NCBI GenBank assembly: GCA_034509925.1
Contig: CM067527.1
Span: 13,475,001-13,539,000 of the forward strand
Length of the DNA stretch: 64,000 bases
Source: Hirudinaria manillensis
Lineage: Eukaryota; Annelida; Clitellata; Hirudinida; Hirudinidae
Direction of reading: 5' to 3'
Positions within the stretch are counted from its first letter, which is position 1, and the number at the start of each line of letters is the position of its first letter. The notes beneath the pieces are model-generated. The model saw nothing but the letters and a program-made list of their open reading frames with translations, was not told the DNA's origin and ran no database searches. Position numbers and translations under genes: made by a program. This document shows, piece by piece, positions 12,084-24,616 of this stretch.

Positions 12084-13094
12084 TTATTTTATATTTCTAT
12101 TAACTATTCTGCTCTTATTGCCTGCATGCATTCTGCTATGATTGCCATTAGTGCCTTTGCATCCTCTCGGGATGGAATTGTACGCTTTAAAAATTGGATA
12201 AGAAAATGTAAATGCTGTCTTTAATAGTTGGTGCTTTGAAATTTGGGAGATATCAAATGAACCCATATAAAAAATAGATTGTGGAACGTATCTCCAGAAG
12301 TTATCGTCAGAATTTAGAATAAATTTCCACATTAATTGCAATGTTTGTATCAAATAACATATCCAAATTTGGGTTTTGTAAAATAATTTTGTCAAACGTT
12401 ATCGCGAAAAATCATCTCCCGCTTAAAGATATGACGACCACTCTATTAACGTGACAAATTGCGGATAGCTAGGATTAATCTAATGAAAGTGCAATTTCAT
12501 AACAACGAAAAATCCTCATAGTGGTAATATTACGAAAAAATGTTTATAAAACAATGAAGGGCTCGCAAAACTTTTCAAGAGGCTTTTATTGTAAGCCTAA
12601 CTGAATCTGCTATTCTAACGATAAATTCAGAGATAAGTAATTAACATACCTTGATGAACCAAAAATCTTAATAATTTGCACCACTGTAAATTATAACTTG
12701 TTTTATTCTAAGATCCGGAGGCAATAAGTCTAGAGAAATTCTACGCATCACTTTTTCTTCAATGCACTTAGCAGATTTTCATAGGGATGATATGAAATCA
12801 ACCTTTCAATCGTCCTAAAGCCATTCATTTCATTTACGTTGCCTATTCTTAGATAGGGAAGTGTCCGTTTGCCAAGTTAGTCTTGAAACTAAAGAATAAA
12901 TTGATATGCACATAGTAAGCGTCTTGGTATAGCTGCATCTGGCTGATCCACATAGTTGACTTTCTGCATGAGTTCAGGATGTCCAATTTTAGGACCTGAT
13001 TATGCAATAATGTTTGCATTTTATTTTGTTCAATTTCTGACAATGCGCTTGAAGAGTTCTTAAATTTATTTTTGTTAATGAGTTTTTTATTCAA
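12084..13094 (-). pseudogene. candidate decayed coding segments, family unknown
   Basis: Three minus-strand pieces look protein-like but do not join cleanly. 13094-12849 reads towards STMWISQMQLYQDAYYVHIN and ends in a stop. About 12870-12745 in another frame reads PYLRIGNVNEMNGFRTIERL and on to LLSALKKK-stop. 12395-12084 contains DNFWRYVPQSIFYMGSFDIS. The first two would be continuous with one frameshift near 12855. They lie between two glycosyltransferase-like genes on the same strand. I do not recognise the family, and chance open frames remain possible. Confidence 0.3.
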
Positions 13095-14298
13095 CTGAAC
13101 AAGATATTAATTTAAATAATTCGGATTAATCAATTAATTAATACTATAATAGTAATTCCTAAAGCATTTAAATCTTTTAATAATTATCATACGTTGTTGT
13201 TAGGTATGATGTATCTTACCTTAGATGTAAGATCTTAGAGTATATTCAGATCTGTTCAAATCAAATTTTTGTTCGATGGTCCCAGTATGCCCATTACAGT
13301 GAGGTTCAGAAATATCAACAACAACAAAAAATGAATTCTAACATTCAGGTGCAACAAACGAAGTACGATTGACTAAATGCTTGAGAAGAGCTTATGATTA
13401 CCACTTGAGTCTGGATGGATCGATTCATTCCGTAGACATTCTAAATGTTTGATTTGGCAGGTAGCGGGATGTCTCTTCAATTTTCTTCGTATATCCGCGA
13501 TAAAAAACTGGGTTAATATTGGCAGACGCCAAGTCTAATGGCGTCTTTTTGGATCTTATTTTAAAGTATTCAATTGATAAGTAATGGCCAAAAAGATATG
13601 CACTTACATGTCAAATGATTTCTTAAATATATTTCTTTCGATCAACTATTTTATGCTGACCCTGTCTTTTACCTTTATAAATTATCTTTTATTAAAAATT
13701 AAAATGTCATAAATAATTCAGGTTTATATATAGTACAAACACTAAAGTATTATAGAGGATGTCTCAGATCAGGAAATATACTCAGATTTTATATGCTATA
13801 ATCTGCTAATGATTTGGATGTTACAAACTGCATGGATTTTTGGCCGAACATTTATCTAATTCACAACTGTTCGTTTGGTGGCGCAGTCAACCAGAAAATG
13901 AACGAAGCACTATATGACAAAATTAGTTTAATTTATTTTTATGAAATGGAATTATTCTTTGAAATTTGGTTTTCAGTTTAATGAAAATTAAATAAACCAC
14001 CGGTGAAATAGAATTAAAAAAACGTATAAACTATGCAGAGATTAGTCTTAAGTAAATGTTTGGATCATATGTATATTTGGAGCTTTTAATGAAGCGATTT
14101 TGACGATCTTAACTTATCATAGCTACTCTTCAACAGTTAGTTAAAGAGATTACTTTATAAAAGATTTTATACAAATTTGGTTGAGAGGACCCAAGTAGTA
14201 AGAGGGTAAATGCAAACCTTTAGTCAATAAAATCCATTCAATCGATAATTCAATTATCAAAGAGCTATAAAATGTAGCAAGACATTAATTCAATTTAA
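13095..14298. other. intergenic, nothing recognisable
   Basis: AT-rich DNA with short open frames only. I see no conserved motif, inverted repeat or splice pattern to support a feature. Confidence 0.4.
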
Positions 14299-14720
14299 TT
14301 TTTTTGAAGATATTTAAGATTTCCTTTCCAATTGAGAAGGATATTTATATCACCTTGCCTTCCTTTGCCTTTATCGTCGTAAACCTTGTAAAATCGGTTT
14401 CATTTATTAAATTATTTTTTCTCCAGTGTATTTTGTAGGTATATTAATGGTAAAAGTACAGAAATTGTTATTACCAAAAGTGATCCAGAATAACAGTTCA
14501 TAGAACTTGATTATCGAACTTAAAGTTATTGATCAATAACTCAATAATTTACTTAACAATCCTATTTAAAATTAATTATATTAATATTTTACCTGTCCAA
14601 CGTGTTCCGATCCATTTCTTTCCACAGATGGCCAAATGAATGCATGAAACACTGTCCGAGCAGTAAGCATGAGACGATACCAGTGGCCAAACATTTGCCA
14701 TTGAGAAAGTTCATGTCTTG
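14299..14720. repeat. segmental duplicate, copy 2 (empty Tc1 site, damaged exon)
   Basis: Matches 7325-9375 minus the transposon. The unoccupied TA is at 14440-14441. On the minus strand the copy of exon 3 is broken: a one-base insertion upstream of the tryptophan codon shifts the frame, and 14628-14645 (atggccaaatgaatgcat) is an inverted, shortened version of the corresponding exon segment. The donor-like end gtaaaatatt is retained. Confidence 0.85.
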
Positions 14721-16971
14721 CATCAAAAGGCAAAAACAAAACCAATCCGTGAATGAATTCAATGGAATTCTTTAGGTTACTCCAGTAAATTGTTTTTATA
14801 TTTCCAAATACCCAATTGAAATGTATTCACAATATAATTTTTTTATATTTGAATTTAGATTCATAACTTTTTTCAAATGCAGGCTCTAATTAGATCTATA
14901 AATTTATGCCAATTCTTCTACTTCGTGGGTTTCTTTCCACCTTCGTTCTGAATCTCATATGTTTCCCCACCATCTTTGTATTGCTCGCTCAATCAGACAA
15001 CAGTACGATCCCACGCTATCATATGAGAATAACATGTAATATTAAAGTAATCATTAAAAGTGATCATTGATTTATTCGAAGCAACATTGTTATTAGTTTG
15101 CCATCATTCTCAGCGTCTGCGACGGTTCTACGGTCATGCAAGGTGTTGATATTAAAAGGGATGAACCATTCAATCGAAACTGGAGTTTCAAATAAAATAA
15201 ATATTGGACAGAATTCTGAATTTCATTTACTACTCAATACTTCTATGTTGTAATCCTAGGCGTTTCCCTCTCAAAGTATATTTTTTTAGAAAATTATATT
15301 GATGGCTTTAAACTTCAAACTTTGACAGCTTAGATAAAAATATATAGACCTATTAAAAAGTATTGCTTACAATGAAAAAGGTTGACACATATCGTCATTT
15401 TCGTCAACAGTTCCTTCTTTCGTTCCCCTTAACCTGGATGTAACTAAAGAACTACAGAACTGTAATAACAAATAGCAAAACTATAATAATTGTACTTTTT
15501 ATGCAAAAAAAAAATGGTATTAAGACGCAGCTGTTGATACTTGTTGAAATTTCATTTAACTTATTACTGAATATATTTGCTAAAATCACTTACTTTTTAG
15601 CCCGTCTGATATTTAATATTTTTTAAGCTGTGTATTGTTAAAATCTTAATGTCACTTTATTAAAAGTGTTATAATTCGACAAAAACATAATTTAAGCATT
15701 ATGGAGGTTGTCTCAATCTTGGAATGATGTCATCTCTGACATCATGAAGCTCCCAAGAATGGTTAGGAACGTATCATTAAAATCACTTACATTTTTGGAC
15801 ACACATTTTTGAATCACACGTAATTCACAAATGGTATTCGACAACTTATTTAACGTTGTTATTTAAGAGCCATTCGACAAAAGGATTTTTTTTATAATTG
15901 AATCGTACCAGGTACAGATCACACAATTTGGTTCCAATTAAAGAAAATCGATCGAAAAACATAAGAATTGGAATTACAAAACAGACAAACTCTGCAGGCA
16001 AATATTAATTTTAAAACGAGTCTAACATTTATATTTTGAACAATTAACAAGGCAATTTATAATCACTTTAAATTATAATATCTACTCCTCTAGTCAGTGT
16101 TACGGCATGATGTATCAACAATCCACGAAATTCTTTCTCATTAACCTATTGTTAACATATTAACAACCTAAACCTAACATATTAACAAACTAAAACTAGC
16201 CCTTGGATTTAGGCACTTAATTAAAAAACATTATATTGCCATTATATTTCTACGACCTTTAAATCATATCAAGTAGGAACAAGGACAATTCAGGAAACTG
16301 AAACAATCCAGATATTCTGATACTCCATGCATTCTTGGAAATATTCATCTCAAATAATATAATTTATTTTATTATAAATTAAAATATTCATTTACGTCAA
16401 CTGAATAACCGAACATGATCTTCCATTTATTAGTGTTCGGACTTCGGATTGGTTATTTAAATGTTATTGAATATATTACTTTCAGTAATTCAAGTTGGCA
16501 AAATTGATTTAGTTAAATAGCTTTAGATTAGACTTTAGCTTAGATTAGATCTCAAGCCCGAGATTTTAGATCGAGAAGTTATAGTGTAATGACGATGAGA
16601 CTCACGTCCATCTTCGTAGACGCAAGACCCTAACCATACCCTAGATTCTTATCTAGGAGATGTAAAACAATAAAACTTAAGTTAACTTTTGTCTGCCACT
16701 TATCTAGGTACCGACATGTTTACTAATATTATACATAGTGCCGTAACCCTGGCTAGAGGATAATTAAATAAACAGAATTATATTGCGACTAATTAAACCA
16801 CATCATTTAGTTGGCTTATTCCTATTCATTACATCATCGTAAAAGTGAATTAAGAAGTAAATTAACCGTCAAAGGTACCCCATTATATTTATCCCGTTCA
16901 ACAACTATTCCAGCAGATATCTTTTGTTAATGATAATAAATAACATTTTCGTAGCACCACAAATGCTGAGG
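14721..16971. other. intergenic with one small gene relic
   Basis: Mostly featureless AT-rich DNA. At 16588-16628 (minus strand) a stretch resembles the part of the LIVITYN-type gene's first exon around the VDFRLIVIT segment, reading VSLIVIT before a stop. It is a probable relic of a former paralogue. Confidence 0.35.
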
Positions 16972-19938
16972 CTAGAGAACAGCCTTCCCATTCCAATCGT
17001 ATTTAATAAGAACATCAGGCAGCAGATCCACATAGCTGGCATTCCAAATCTTTAGCAATTGGCATCCATTCTCATTCCCTTTTTGGGAATTGTGCAGACC
17101 GACTTCTCTTCTGTTTATGGAAAGACAGGACTTTGTGTCTCCATTCATTTCACCGAGATTGTTAAAAACGGTGAAAGCTTTCTTCATATCTGAGAAGTAA
17201 ATAAACCACATTTCCCACATGCCGTCCTGCGTCCCACTGGCTTCAAACTGTTTGAACCAGCTGGTCGGGAGAGCCCCTTCTACGTAAGGATGGAATTTGG
17301 AGGCGTTGGGAGATGATCTGACTTCGTGGTACCAATCCTGTGGATTAATTGAGTAATTCTTTTGCATGCAGAATGAGTTAATTCATTTCTTATTAACGTG
17401 CAATTTTTAAATAACTTTAAATTAGACAATAAATTAATCTGAATGCATCCAATATTTAATATCTGGGGTTCGTTTGGAACAAAGCAGAGTAGAGTTATTT
17501 TTTTTAAAGAATTCCATCTCATCTTAAAAATATCTTCAATCAGAACTAAGCATGCTAATCGCCGATGAATGTTACATTATAGCTAATTGAATCTATTTGT
17601 TTAAGTCGTCCAATATTTTCCTATTTCCTGTATGAATGGATGGATGGACAACGGGCGGAAGGACATATGGGTGGATTAGAGGATGGGAGGAAAACTGATA
17701 AATAGAAAAGCCAAAAAGAGGAAAATTAGGATGAGGACAATAAATTAGGAGGTTGTGAATAAATTGGGTTGTGAAATGGTGGACGCTACTCCATTGGTCT
17801 GCAAGAACCGCCGCACATCCTAATTCTCAATTAATTCCATGCAAATGATTGTGCTTATGTGCATTCAGTGAAGCGGATAGTTTAGCTTCTTGGTTGATAG
17901 GCTAATCTCAAAATTTCCTAATGCTCAGGTGAAAGAGAGATTGTGGAATACCAAGGTAAACATTGAGGTTTGCTCGGCAAATCGCGACGATTGTTAAACA
18001 CTGATAATGTTTTGATAATAACAAAATAATATACAGTAGCACGAATGTGACAACGATTTTTTGTTCAATAGCTGGTTTTTAAAATAATTAAACAAATTTA
18101 AATAAACCTGAAACTCAGCCCATAATTTCGGATGGGGAGAAAACCCCCATGTTCCCAAGCATGTGTACATGAAGGCAGACTGGTTTTTGGCAACTGAAAT
18201 GTCACATAATAATTTAATTATACGCCAAAATGAAAATTATCTTCAACTAAACTAAGATGTTAAATTTAAAGATAATAATCTTTAGAATTCTACTTAAAAT
18301 TCATACTGGATCAATAATTAGACTGAGACGAGATATAATTTTGTAATTGAATTTCATAGCAGCCACCGAGTCCTGTTTTGATTTTGGTAGGAACAGCAGG
18401 GCTAATTGTCTGCTGAGCCGTAGTTGCCATTTGAATGGCTACTTTTTCTTTGTTTAATGTTTTGTGCAAAGCAAATAATGCCATTGCAAATTTTAGGTTT
18501 GGGTTTGGTTGAATTTTAATTTCACACTCTGTCAATATTTTGGACCATAAAGATTATGAAGACTCGGTTGATGATATCTTTTTGGATCTTTTGACTATTA
18601 TTTAGCCTATAAATTTGACCGACTAGATTGTTAAAACAGATGTAGTTAAAATGGCATTTCTACTTTAAGGAAGGACAACAGTCGTGACGTGTTCGATACC
18701 CAGCCTGCAACACCTGGGAATGCCTCATTATTTTTACTTATCAACTTGTTATTGCTTTTTGAAATGATATTTCCTTTCAAATGTTTATTTAAAGTTACTG
18801 TGCTACCACCTGCAAATTGATGTGGTTAAAAATAATGGAACTCAGCATCAAAGCTAATTGGTTCAACAGAAGCTGATGAATTATACCAAATATTTTGATT
18901 TTTGGCCTTTGGCTACCTCATTCCAACTAATTTTATTTTTGTTGTTTTGTTTTTTTAGATAAAATGCCCATTAATAAATCTTTAAAGTGCCATTAGTGTT
19001 GAGTTTTTATGTTTAAAAACTTGTTTTGTTAAAATAGTTCGAATTATTGTTTTAATGTTTTTTTGGCCCCGCCCCTTTCCTCCATTGTTGTTTCGCGTTT
19101 CTTGGTGTGTGAATAAAGTTACCGCAATAATTAGAAGCATTTTAGATGCAATAATTTTGAGCACCCAAAACAGTTACATAAGACGCATGGGCACTGATGA
19201 GTTACCTTTCAATCTTTGCATCGTATTGTGAGCCACGACAAAGTCGCTCCATAGGCTGGTTCCGGCGTAATCCTTGCGGTCTATGTATTTTCTATGGGCA
19301 GCTTTCAACCAGCGATAGGCTTGAGAAGAAACATTGAGATCATCTTCCAGTATGAGGGCAATTTCATGGTAATCATTGGCCTTGAATGGAACGGATTCAA
19401 TGGTTTTGAGATTCTTTTGATATGAGGGAGCATTCTTTGGTCTCCAGGTATCTATCCATTGGCCCAATATTCCAGCATGGGAGGTTTGGATGTGTATTCT
19501 GGTCTGGCCCTTCTTCCACTGAAACTTGCTGACGGCATTAAAAGTTTCATTGTGGACTGCACCCTCACCGTTTCTATCTAACCAGATTTCTAGAACGGCT
19601 CTATCACCATCAAGTTCGAGGTCTTGAAGAGATTCGAGAAGTTTCATGACGCTCTTCGCTCGGTTATAGGTGATGACGATGAGTCTGAAATCCACCTCTT
19701 CTTCATAGACGCAAGGAGTTCCAGTCGTGCAGTTGATGGTGCAGTTATCGTTCACAATTTTGGGATATTCTGTAAACTTCGATGAAAGCAATTCATAGTA
19801 ATTCTTGATAAAGTGGTTCTTTCCAGATAGTAGGGTATTACTTGTATTCGATAAATGGATCAATACTGCTGTGATGCCGATGGCGCAAAGAAGAAGAGCA
19901 AAATAATGGAATTTTCTCACTGCCATTTGTAAAGGCAC
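16972..19938 (-). CDS. GT-A-fold glycosyltransferase-like type-II membrane protein, three exons, about 394 aa
   Basis: Exons: 19938-19206 (phase 1 donor), 18193-18108 and 17337-16972; they sum to 395 codons with no stop. The N-terminus MPLQMAVRKFHYFALLLCAI carries one hydrophobic anchor (about residues 11-30), then a lumenal stem. The catalytic region starts with DFRLIVITYNRAKSVMKLLE, the beginning of a nucleotide-diphospho-sugar Rossmann-like fold, followed by IWLDRNGEG. It reaches ALILEDDLNVSSQAYRWLKA near residue 205, where EDD is a DxD-type metal site. Exon 2 encodes SAFMYTCLGTWGFSPHPKLW, exon 3 ALPTSWFKQFEASGTQDGMW. By layout this belongs with GT-A enzymes of the GT2/GT13-like type working in the Golgi. 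Donor and substrate cannot be read from the sequence. A second in-frame ATG (MAVRKF) is an alternative start. A relic of a related exon lies near 16.6 kb. Confidence 0.8.
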
Positions 19939-21654
19939 TAATGCTTCATTCCCTAGATCAAATATTTAGCTAGGTAACAACTTAAAATAGTATTATATTT
20001 GTTAGATAATTTTAAATTATATTACATCCACTAATAAAATTTTATTTGATACGTTCCTTAAATTTTATCGTCATATTCCCTAACAAGTGACTTCTACTAA
20101 ATTACAAAAACGAACTTTTGAAGTGAATTTTTAAAATAATATTTAAACCTTATTTAATTCTTAATACATATATTGTATATATTATATATTTAAAAACAAT
20201 TAATTCTCATGAGAAATGATAGCAAATACAAAATGATGAAATGCAATCGCAAACCTAAAATTGGTGTAGCCCAAACAAAAAAAAACACAGCTCTGTAAAA
20301 AATATCCAAATAGAATGATATCCGTATTCATATGTTTATTAAGTCTCGTTTTTATAATAAATTTTCGAATTTTGTAATAAATGCTTCACAGATCGAAGAC
20401 ACACTGTTTTGGAAACTCACTTATGAATTATTTACCGCTCTCATGACAAACCATGAAGGCCAGACTACGTTAATAAAATTAAAATTAGCATATTGGTCAT
20501 CCATGTTGCTGCATTGACAGCAATGAATGAAATGAATTGTGCCGACAGTACATTTATGACGCTCTGTGTATAGCACAAAAATAATTCAGCCAAATAATTA
20601 AATAGCTATCACATAAAAGAAAAACAAACCAGCATCCTTGTTTTGAAATAAATAATCAATGAAATCAATAATCTCAAATAATAACGAAAATTGTTTTTCT
20701 AGCTGAGTAGATCGATCGAGTACAGATACTATTCGAGTGGCAGTGGGTTTTTAATGGTCATAAGCAATTGTCAGTTAAACAATGCATAGTTCACCTTAAT
20801 TGAATGGAAATATTGAAACACTTATTATGTCTTCTCAATTTTCCGGAGGTTAGGGTTTGGATAGTGTTGGGGTTAGGTTTATGATTAGGGTTAGGGTTAT
20901 GGTTAGGATTAGGTTTATGATTAGAGTTAGGGTTAGTTTTAAATCACTAATTACTGGCTTGACGCATTTCGTCAACTTTAGTCCTACATTTTTCTTTGTT
21001 ATAGTTTATAGTACTAATAATAAGGATTTTCTTCGTGTCGTGATGGGAAATTCTGCCGTCCAAACTATTAGGAAAAATTTTAAATTGAGCATTTAAAAGT
21101 CTATTTTAAATATTATAACTATATCAATTATAATTATCATTCAAGATTATCCCCTCATCTAGATAATAAAAAAGAAATGTGATCGTAATGGCCTAACAGA
21201 TTCTAGCTAGCACACAATAGATGAAAATAAAATAAATGAGTCTAAGGCTAGGGTTAGGTTTAGGCCTAGAGCCAGGGATATGGGTTAGGGTCACAATTTC
21301 TTAGACAGCCCTTCCTCCACGCGTGCGACGTACTTTATGGACTATTAACAAATATATTAAATGATTTATTATAGCTGTATATTAAATTAAAATCAGATTT
21401 TTTTAGAAATGGTCCTTGTGTTATGATGACCTCTATTGCCAAATAGCAATAAATCAAACGAAACCACTTTCTATGCGACAAAAGCAAATCTTTGTGTTGG
21501 AGTGAACTAAAATGAAAATTGTAATACACCATATTTTGGAAGACATAGTAACTAAGTATAAGTTACTGCAGTTACTGTACCGCAAACAAAACTTTCGCCC
21601 ATTGATATCGGCTTTGTGAAACTTAAAAAAGTTCCACCCAATTAATACCAAAAT
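19939..21654. other. intergenic with degenerate telomere-like repeats
   Basis: Runs of ggttaggg and variants lie at about 20848-20938 and again at 21241-21290. Elsewhere AT-rich sequence with no recognisable gene. Confidence 0.5.
20848..20938. repeat. degenerate interstitial telomere-like (TTAGGG) repeat
   Basis: Successive ggttaggg, ggttatgg and ggattagg hexamer variants on the + strand. A shorter cluster follows at 21241-21290. It is either an interstitial telomeric sequence or a simple repeat grown from the same motif. Confidence 0.6.
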
Positions 21655-23201
21655 TATAATTGCAGAAGAATGTCCCTCCATTAATGAGCGCTTTTTTAAA
21701 CTTAACATTGTACTTCTCCATCTTTTTGCTGATGTCTCTAAGCATATTATCATCGACATTTTCTAAAAGATACACCAGATGGGGTATACTGTTGAATATT
21801 TAACCGTGAGGCATGACGGTTTAGATTTCTTAATAGCCAAGCATAACCTTAATTTTTAATTTGCAATGCGTCACACATGGGTATAATCCCCTGCTTACCA
21901 CAAACTGACCCATCCCTTTTCAACTAGCGTGAAGTAATTTATGGGCGGTCCTAACATAGGATATAATAGAATGAATTATTTATATTTAAACTAATCATTC
22001 ATATACTACGAGTACTGATAATAAAAGATTTAATATAATATAACATAATAACATTAAACAATCATTAAAAAACACGATTTTGGATGTCGTACTCCAAAAA
22101 GAAATTTATAAATAGTGAAAGTTGGTGTAAATAATTGCGCAACTTAATAAATTATTGAACTTAAACTGCTCGCCTCTTTACAGGAAGAGGTGAAATTATC
22201 CATGAATATCTCATTAAATCCCGTTTTATCGTATCTCCTCAGCACGAGAAACGTTTTGTTTTCTATGGTATACTGAGCATTCGTATAGTCACACATGCTG
22301 GACTGGATATATATCGGTATAGTATTGCAGGAATTTGGTATCGTACAAGTTATTCCCCCCAAAGACGTTCCAAGGTTTTTCGGCCATTTTCCTAAAAATT
22401 GCGTTCATAGAATTCAATCGTTCTGCTATGAATCTGAACATGTCGTACCTTAAATAAAAGTACTCGCTGGGTTCATTCATATTTACTATATGGCATTTGA
22501 TGTTGTTTAATTTGAAAATTTTTGAAACTTTATTTAAAATCACCTAATAGGTGTTTATCATAGATTATATAGTATTATTTTTAACTGATGGAGAAGCGGT
22601 ATAATGAGACACCATAAAGTCAATGGCATATTGACATAATGTTCTGATAATAACATAAAAATATTCTTTCAGACGGGTTTAAAATCAATATTGGTACTGG
22701 AAATGCGGGATTTAAATAACAATTGACATTTAAGATGCATTGTTAGGTCTTTAGAGTCTCGACGCAACTCTCGTATTGTCAAGTAGAACTATAATGCAAT
22801 CTGAAGATCAAGATAAGCAGAAATCCTTGAACCGAGACATAACAAAAATTTATAGCCACTCTACAGTGTGGAGTCTACATATTAAAAAGAACAAGCCAAA
22901 AGCTATTTATCTAATTTCCCTCATGAAGTTTCACCAAAATTTCATCATAAAATATTTCGAAAGTATGGCATATTCATTTTATATTTTCCAACTGTTTTAT
23001 CATCAAACTACTTTTTATAAACCCCTTGCTGGGCAAAACTATGACACTCTCGTTGAGGAATAAGTAGGTGTCGCACAAGGACGACGGATGAGCATAGAAT
23101 AGAGTATCGACTGACTTCATTTCTGGATCGTCTTTGTAGGTTTTCACGAAATTCTCGGCCAATTGGGATGTTACACTCTTTACATTGTTTACATTCAAGA
23201 T
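21655..23201 (-). pseudogene. copy A of the array glycosyltransferase-like family, broken
   Basis: Exon 2 (23201-23023) is open and keeps the family length of 179 nt (SQLAENFVKTYKDDPEMKSV). Exon 3 (22448-22174) has lost 11 bp between two atgctgg repeats near 22296, which shifts the frame after QYYTDIYPVQHV, and its donor is gc instead of gt. Exon 4 survives only as about 150 bp (21655-21810) with its last codons missing. No exon 1 is found upstream. Confidence 0.85.
22175..23022. repeat. duplicate of copy A' region (29280-30137)
   Basis: Introns and exon 3 flanks from about 21840 to 22850 match 29284-30137 almost base for base, apart from a deletion of most of exon 3 in the latter. This shows a segmental copy inside the array. 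Confidence 0.7.
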
Positions 23202-24540
23202 CTGTTGTAAATGTAACCTTCGTTCACTTATTTGAAAACTTAAAACCTCAATTTATTTTCATTTGGCTTGACTCCAGACAACCCATGTATTCTATTGAAT
23301 GTGAAGGGCATTGTCCGACCTCTCAATCGATCACCGTTTGCAAGCTATCCGAGAGCGCTCTTTGGCTTTGCAGGGTGGATATTGATTACGAAACATGCCT
23401 TCGGCGGTTGCCATAACACCGCTTGGAGGAAAGCTGTCCATATAAACGCCAATACATAAAATATTTTACCATAATTCATCTGCTAATAGAAAATGTTCCT
23501 TGTCTTTCATGACGTAAACATAAACACCATTACAGAGCTAGGCGAACAGAATCAATAGAATGGACAGCACAATGAAAGGAATGCTGAATGGTAGACTTCA
23601 ATCATTTGTTTTTGAGTAGGACTGTCTAGGACTTGTCCAAGTTTTTGGCGTCACTTGTTCAGTTTATTTACTTATTTATCAGTTAAACAATATAGATAAT
23701 GTTTAATCATTTTTTTTATTATTTCACAAAAGTTTGTTAGTTAATTAATATACGCCGATTGCGGGGTTTGTATGAGTTAACATCTTCCATCTTTTAACAA
23801 GCCAAGGACACCTCAAAAGTTGTTATAATGCCACAAAATTTGGCCCAATTTATTTTTTTCGGACAAGGCACAGACATATTTTTAATTATTTTTTATTTAT
23901 GATTAAAAATATTAATAAAAATGCGTATATTAATAAAACTAATCTTACTTAATACTTATTATTATTAATATTGAATGTTATGAAATATCATAGTGCCAAA
24001 AAAATATGTTTGATATTCTATAAAGTTTATTTAAAATGTTTTTGCATGTTTTCTTAATAAACATTATTTTCATATGTATTTATTCATTAATTATCCATCT
24101 TTATAGAGACACCAAAATTAACAACACCATACAAATTGGAAAAAGAAAAAAAATATAACGGTGAAACCAAAAGATGCCCGAAAGGAATTATTCTATTTAA
24201 CCTATCCAACCTATTCAACCTATTTAATGAGATAGAAACGTTAAGTTATTTAACTACAGCGGTTTATAAAAGAAATTCGAATTTTATAGCGAATCATGTG
24301 CTACTTAATTTGTTGAATTTGGCTAATGAGGTGGATGACTTAATATCGAATCGCATATTAGAATAAGATCGTGGACCGGTACATTTAATCGAAAATAATT
24401 TTAGCGTTGATCTGGCAGGGTCAGACCGAAACTCGTTTGAATTACGCAAGTTATAAGAATGGCAATCGCTTAATATAGAAATAATAATAAAAAAAGGAAG
24501 GCAGCATGCCAATTACATGCCATTTACAAATAATTATACT
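23202..24540. other. spacer between copies A and B
   Basis: A GC-richer patch at 23268-23470 has short open frames on both strands (minus: MNYGKIFYVLAFIWTAFLQA, signal-peptide-like, stopping after about 44 codons). It is not related to exon 1 of the array family. The rest is AT-rich and empty. Confidence 0.35.
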
Positions 24541-24616
24541 TTATACTTTTAGTAGATATAGCTTTACCCAACAAAAACATTTATACAATGTCGACCAATA
24601 ACCATTTTTTTGAACA

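Noticed and set aside
18311-18535. 74-aa frame between exons 1 and 2 of the LIVITYN-type gene
   Set aside because: It lies inside an intron whose flanking exons join in phase without it, and it shows no motif.
20848-21290. Telomere end or chromosome-fusion point
   Set aside because: Repeats are short and degenerate, and ordinary gene-bearing sequence continues on both sides.
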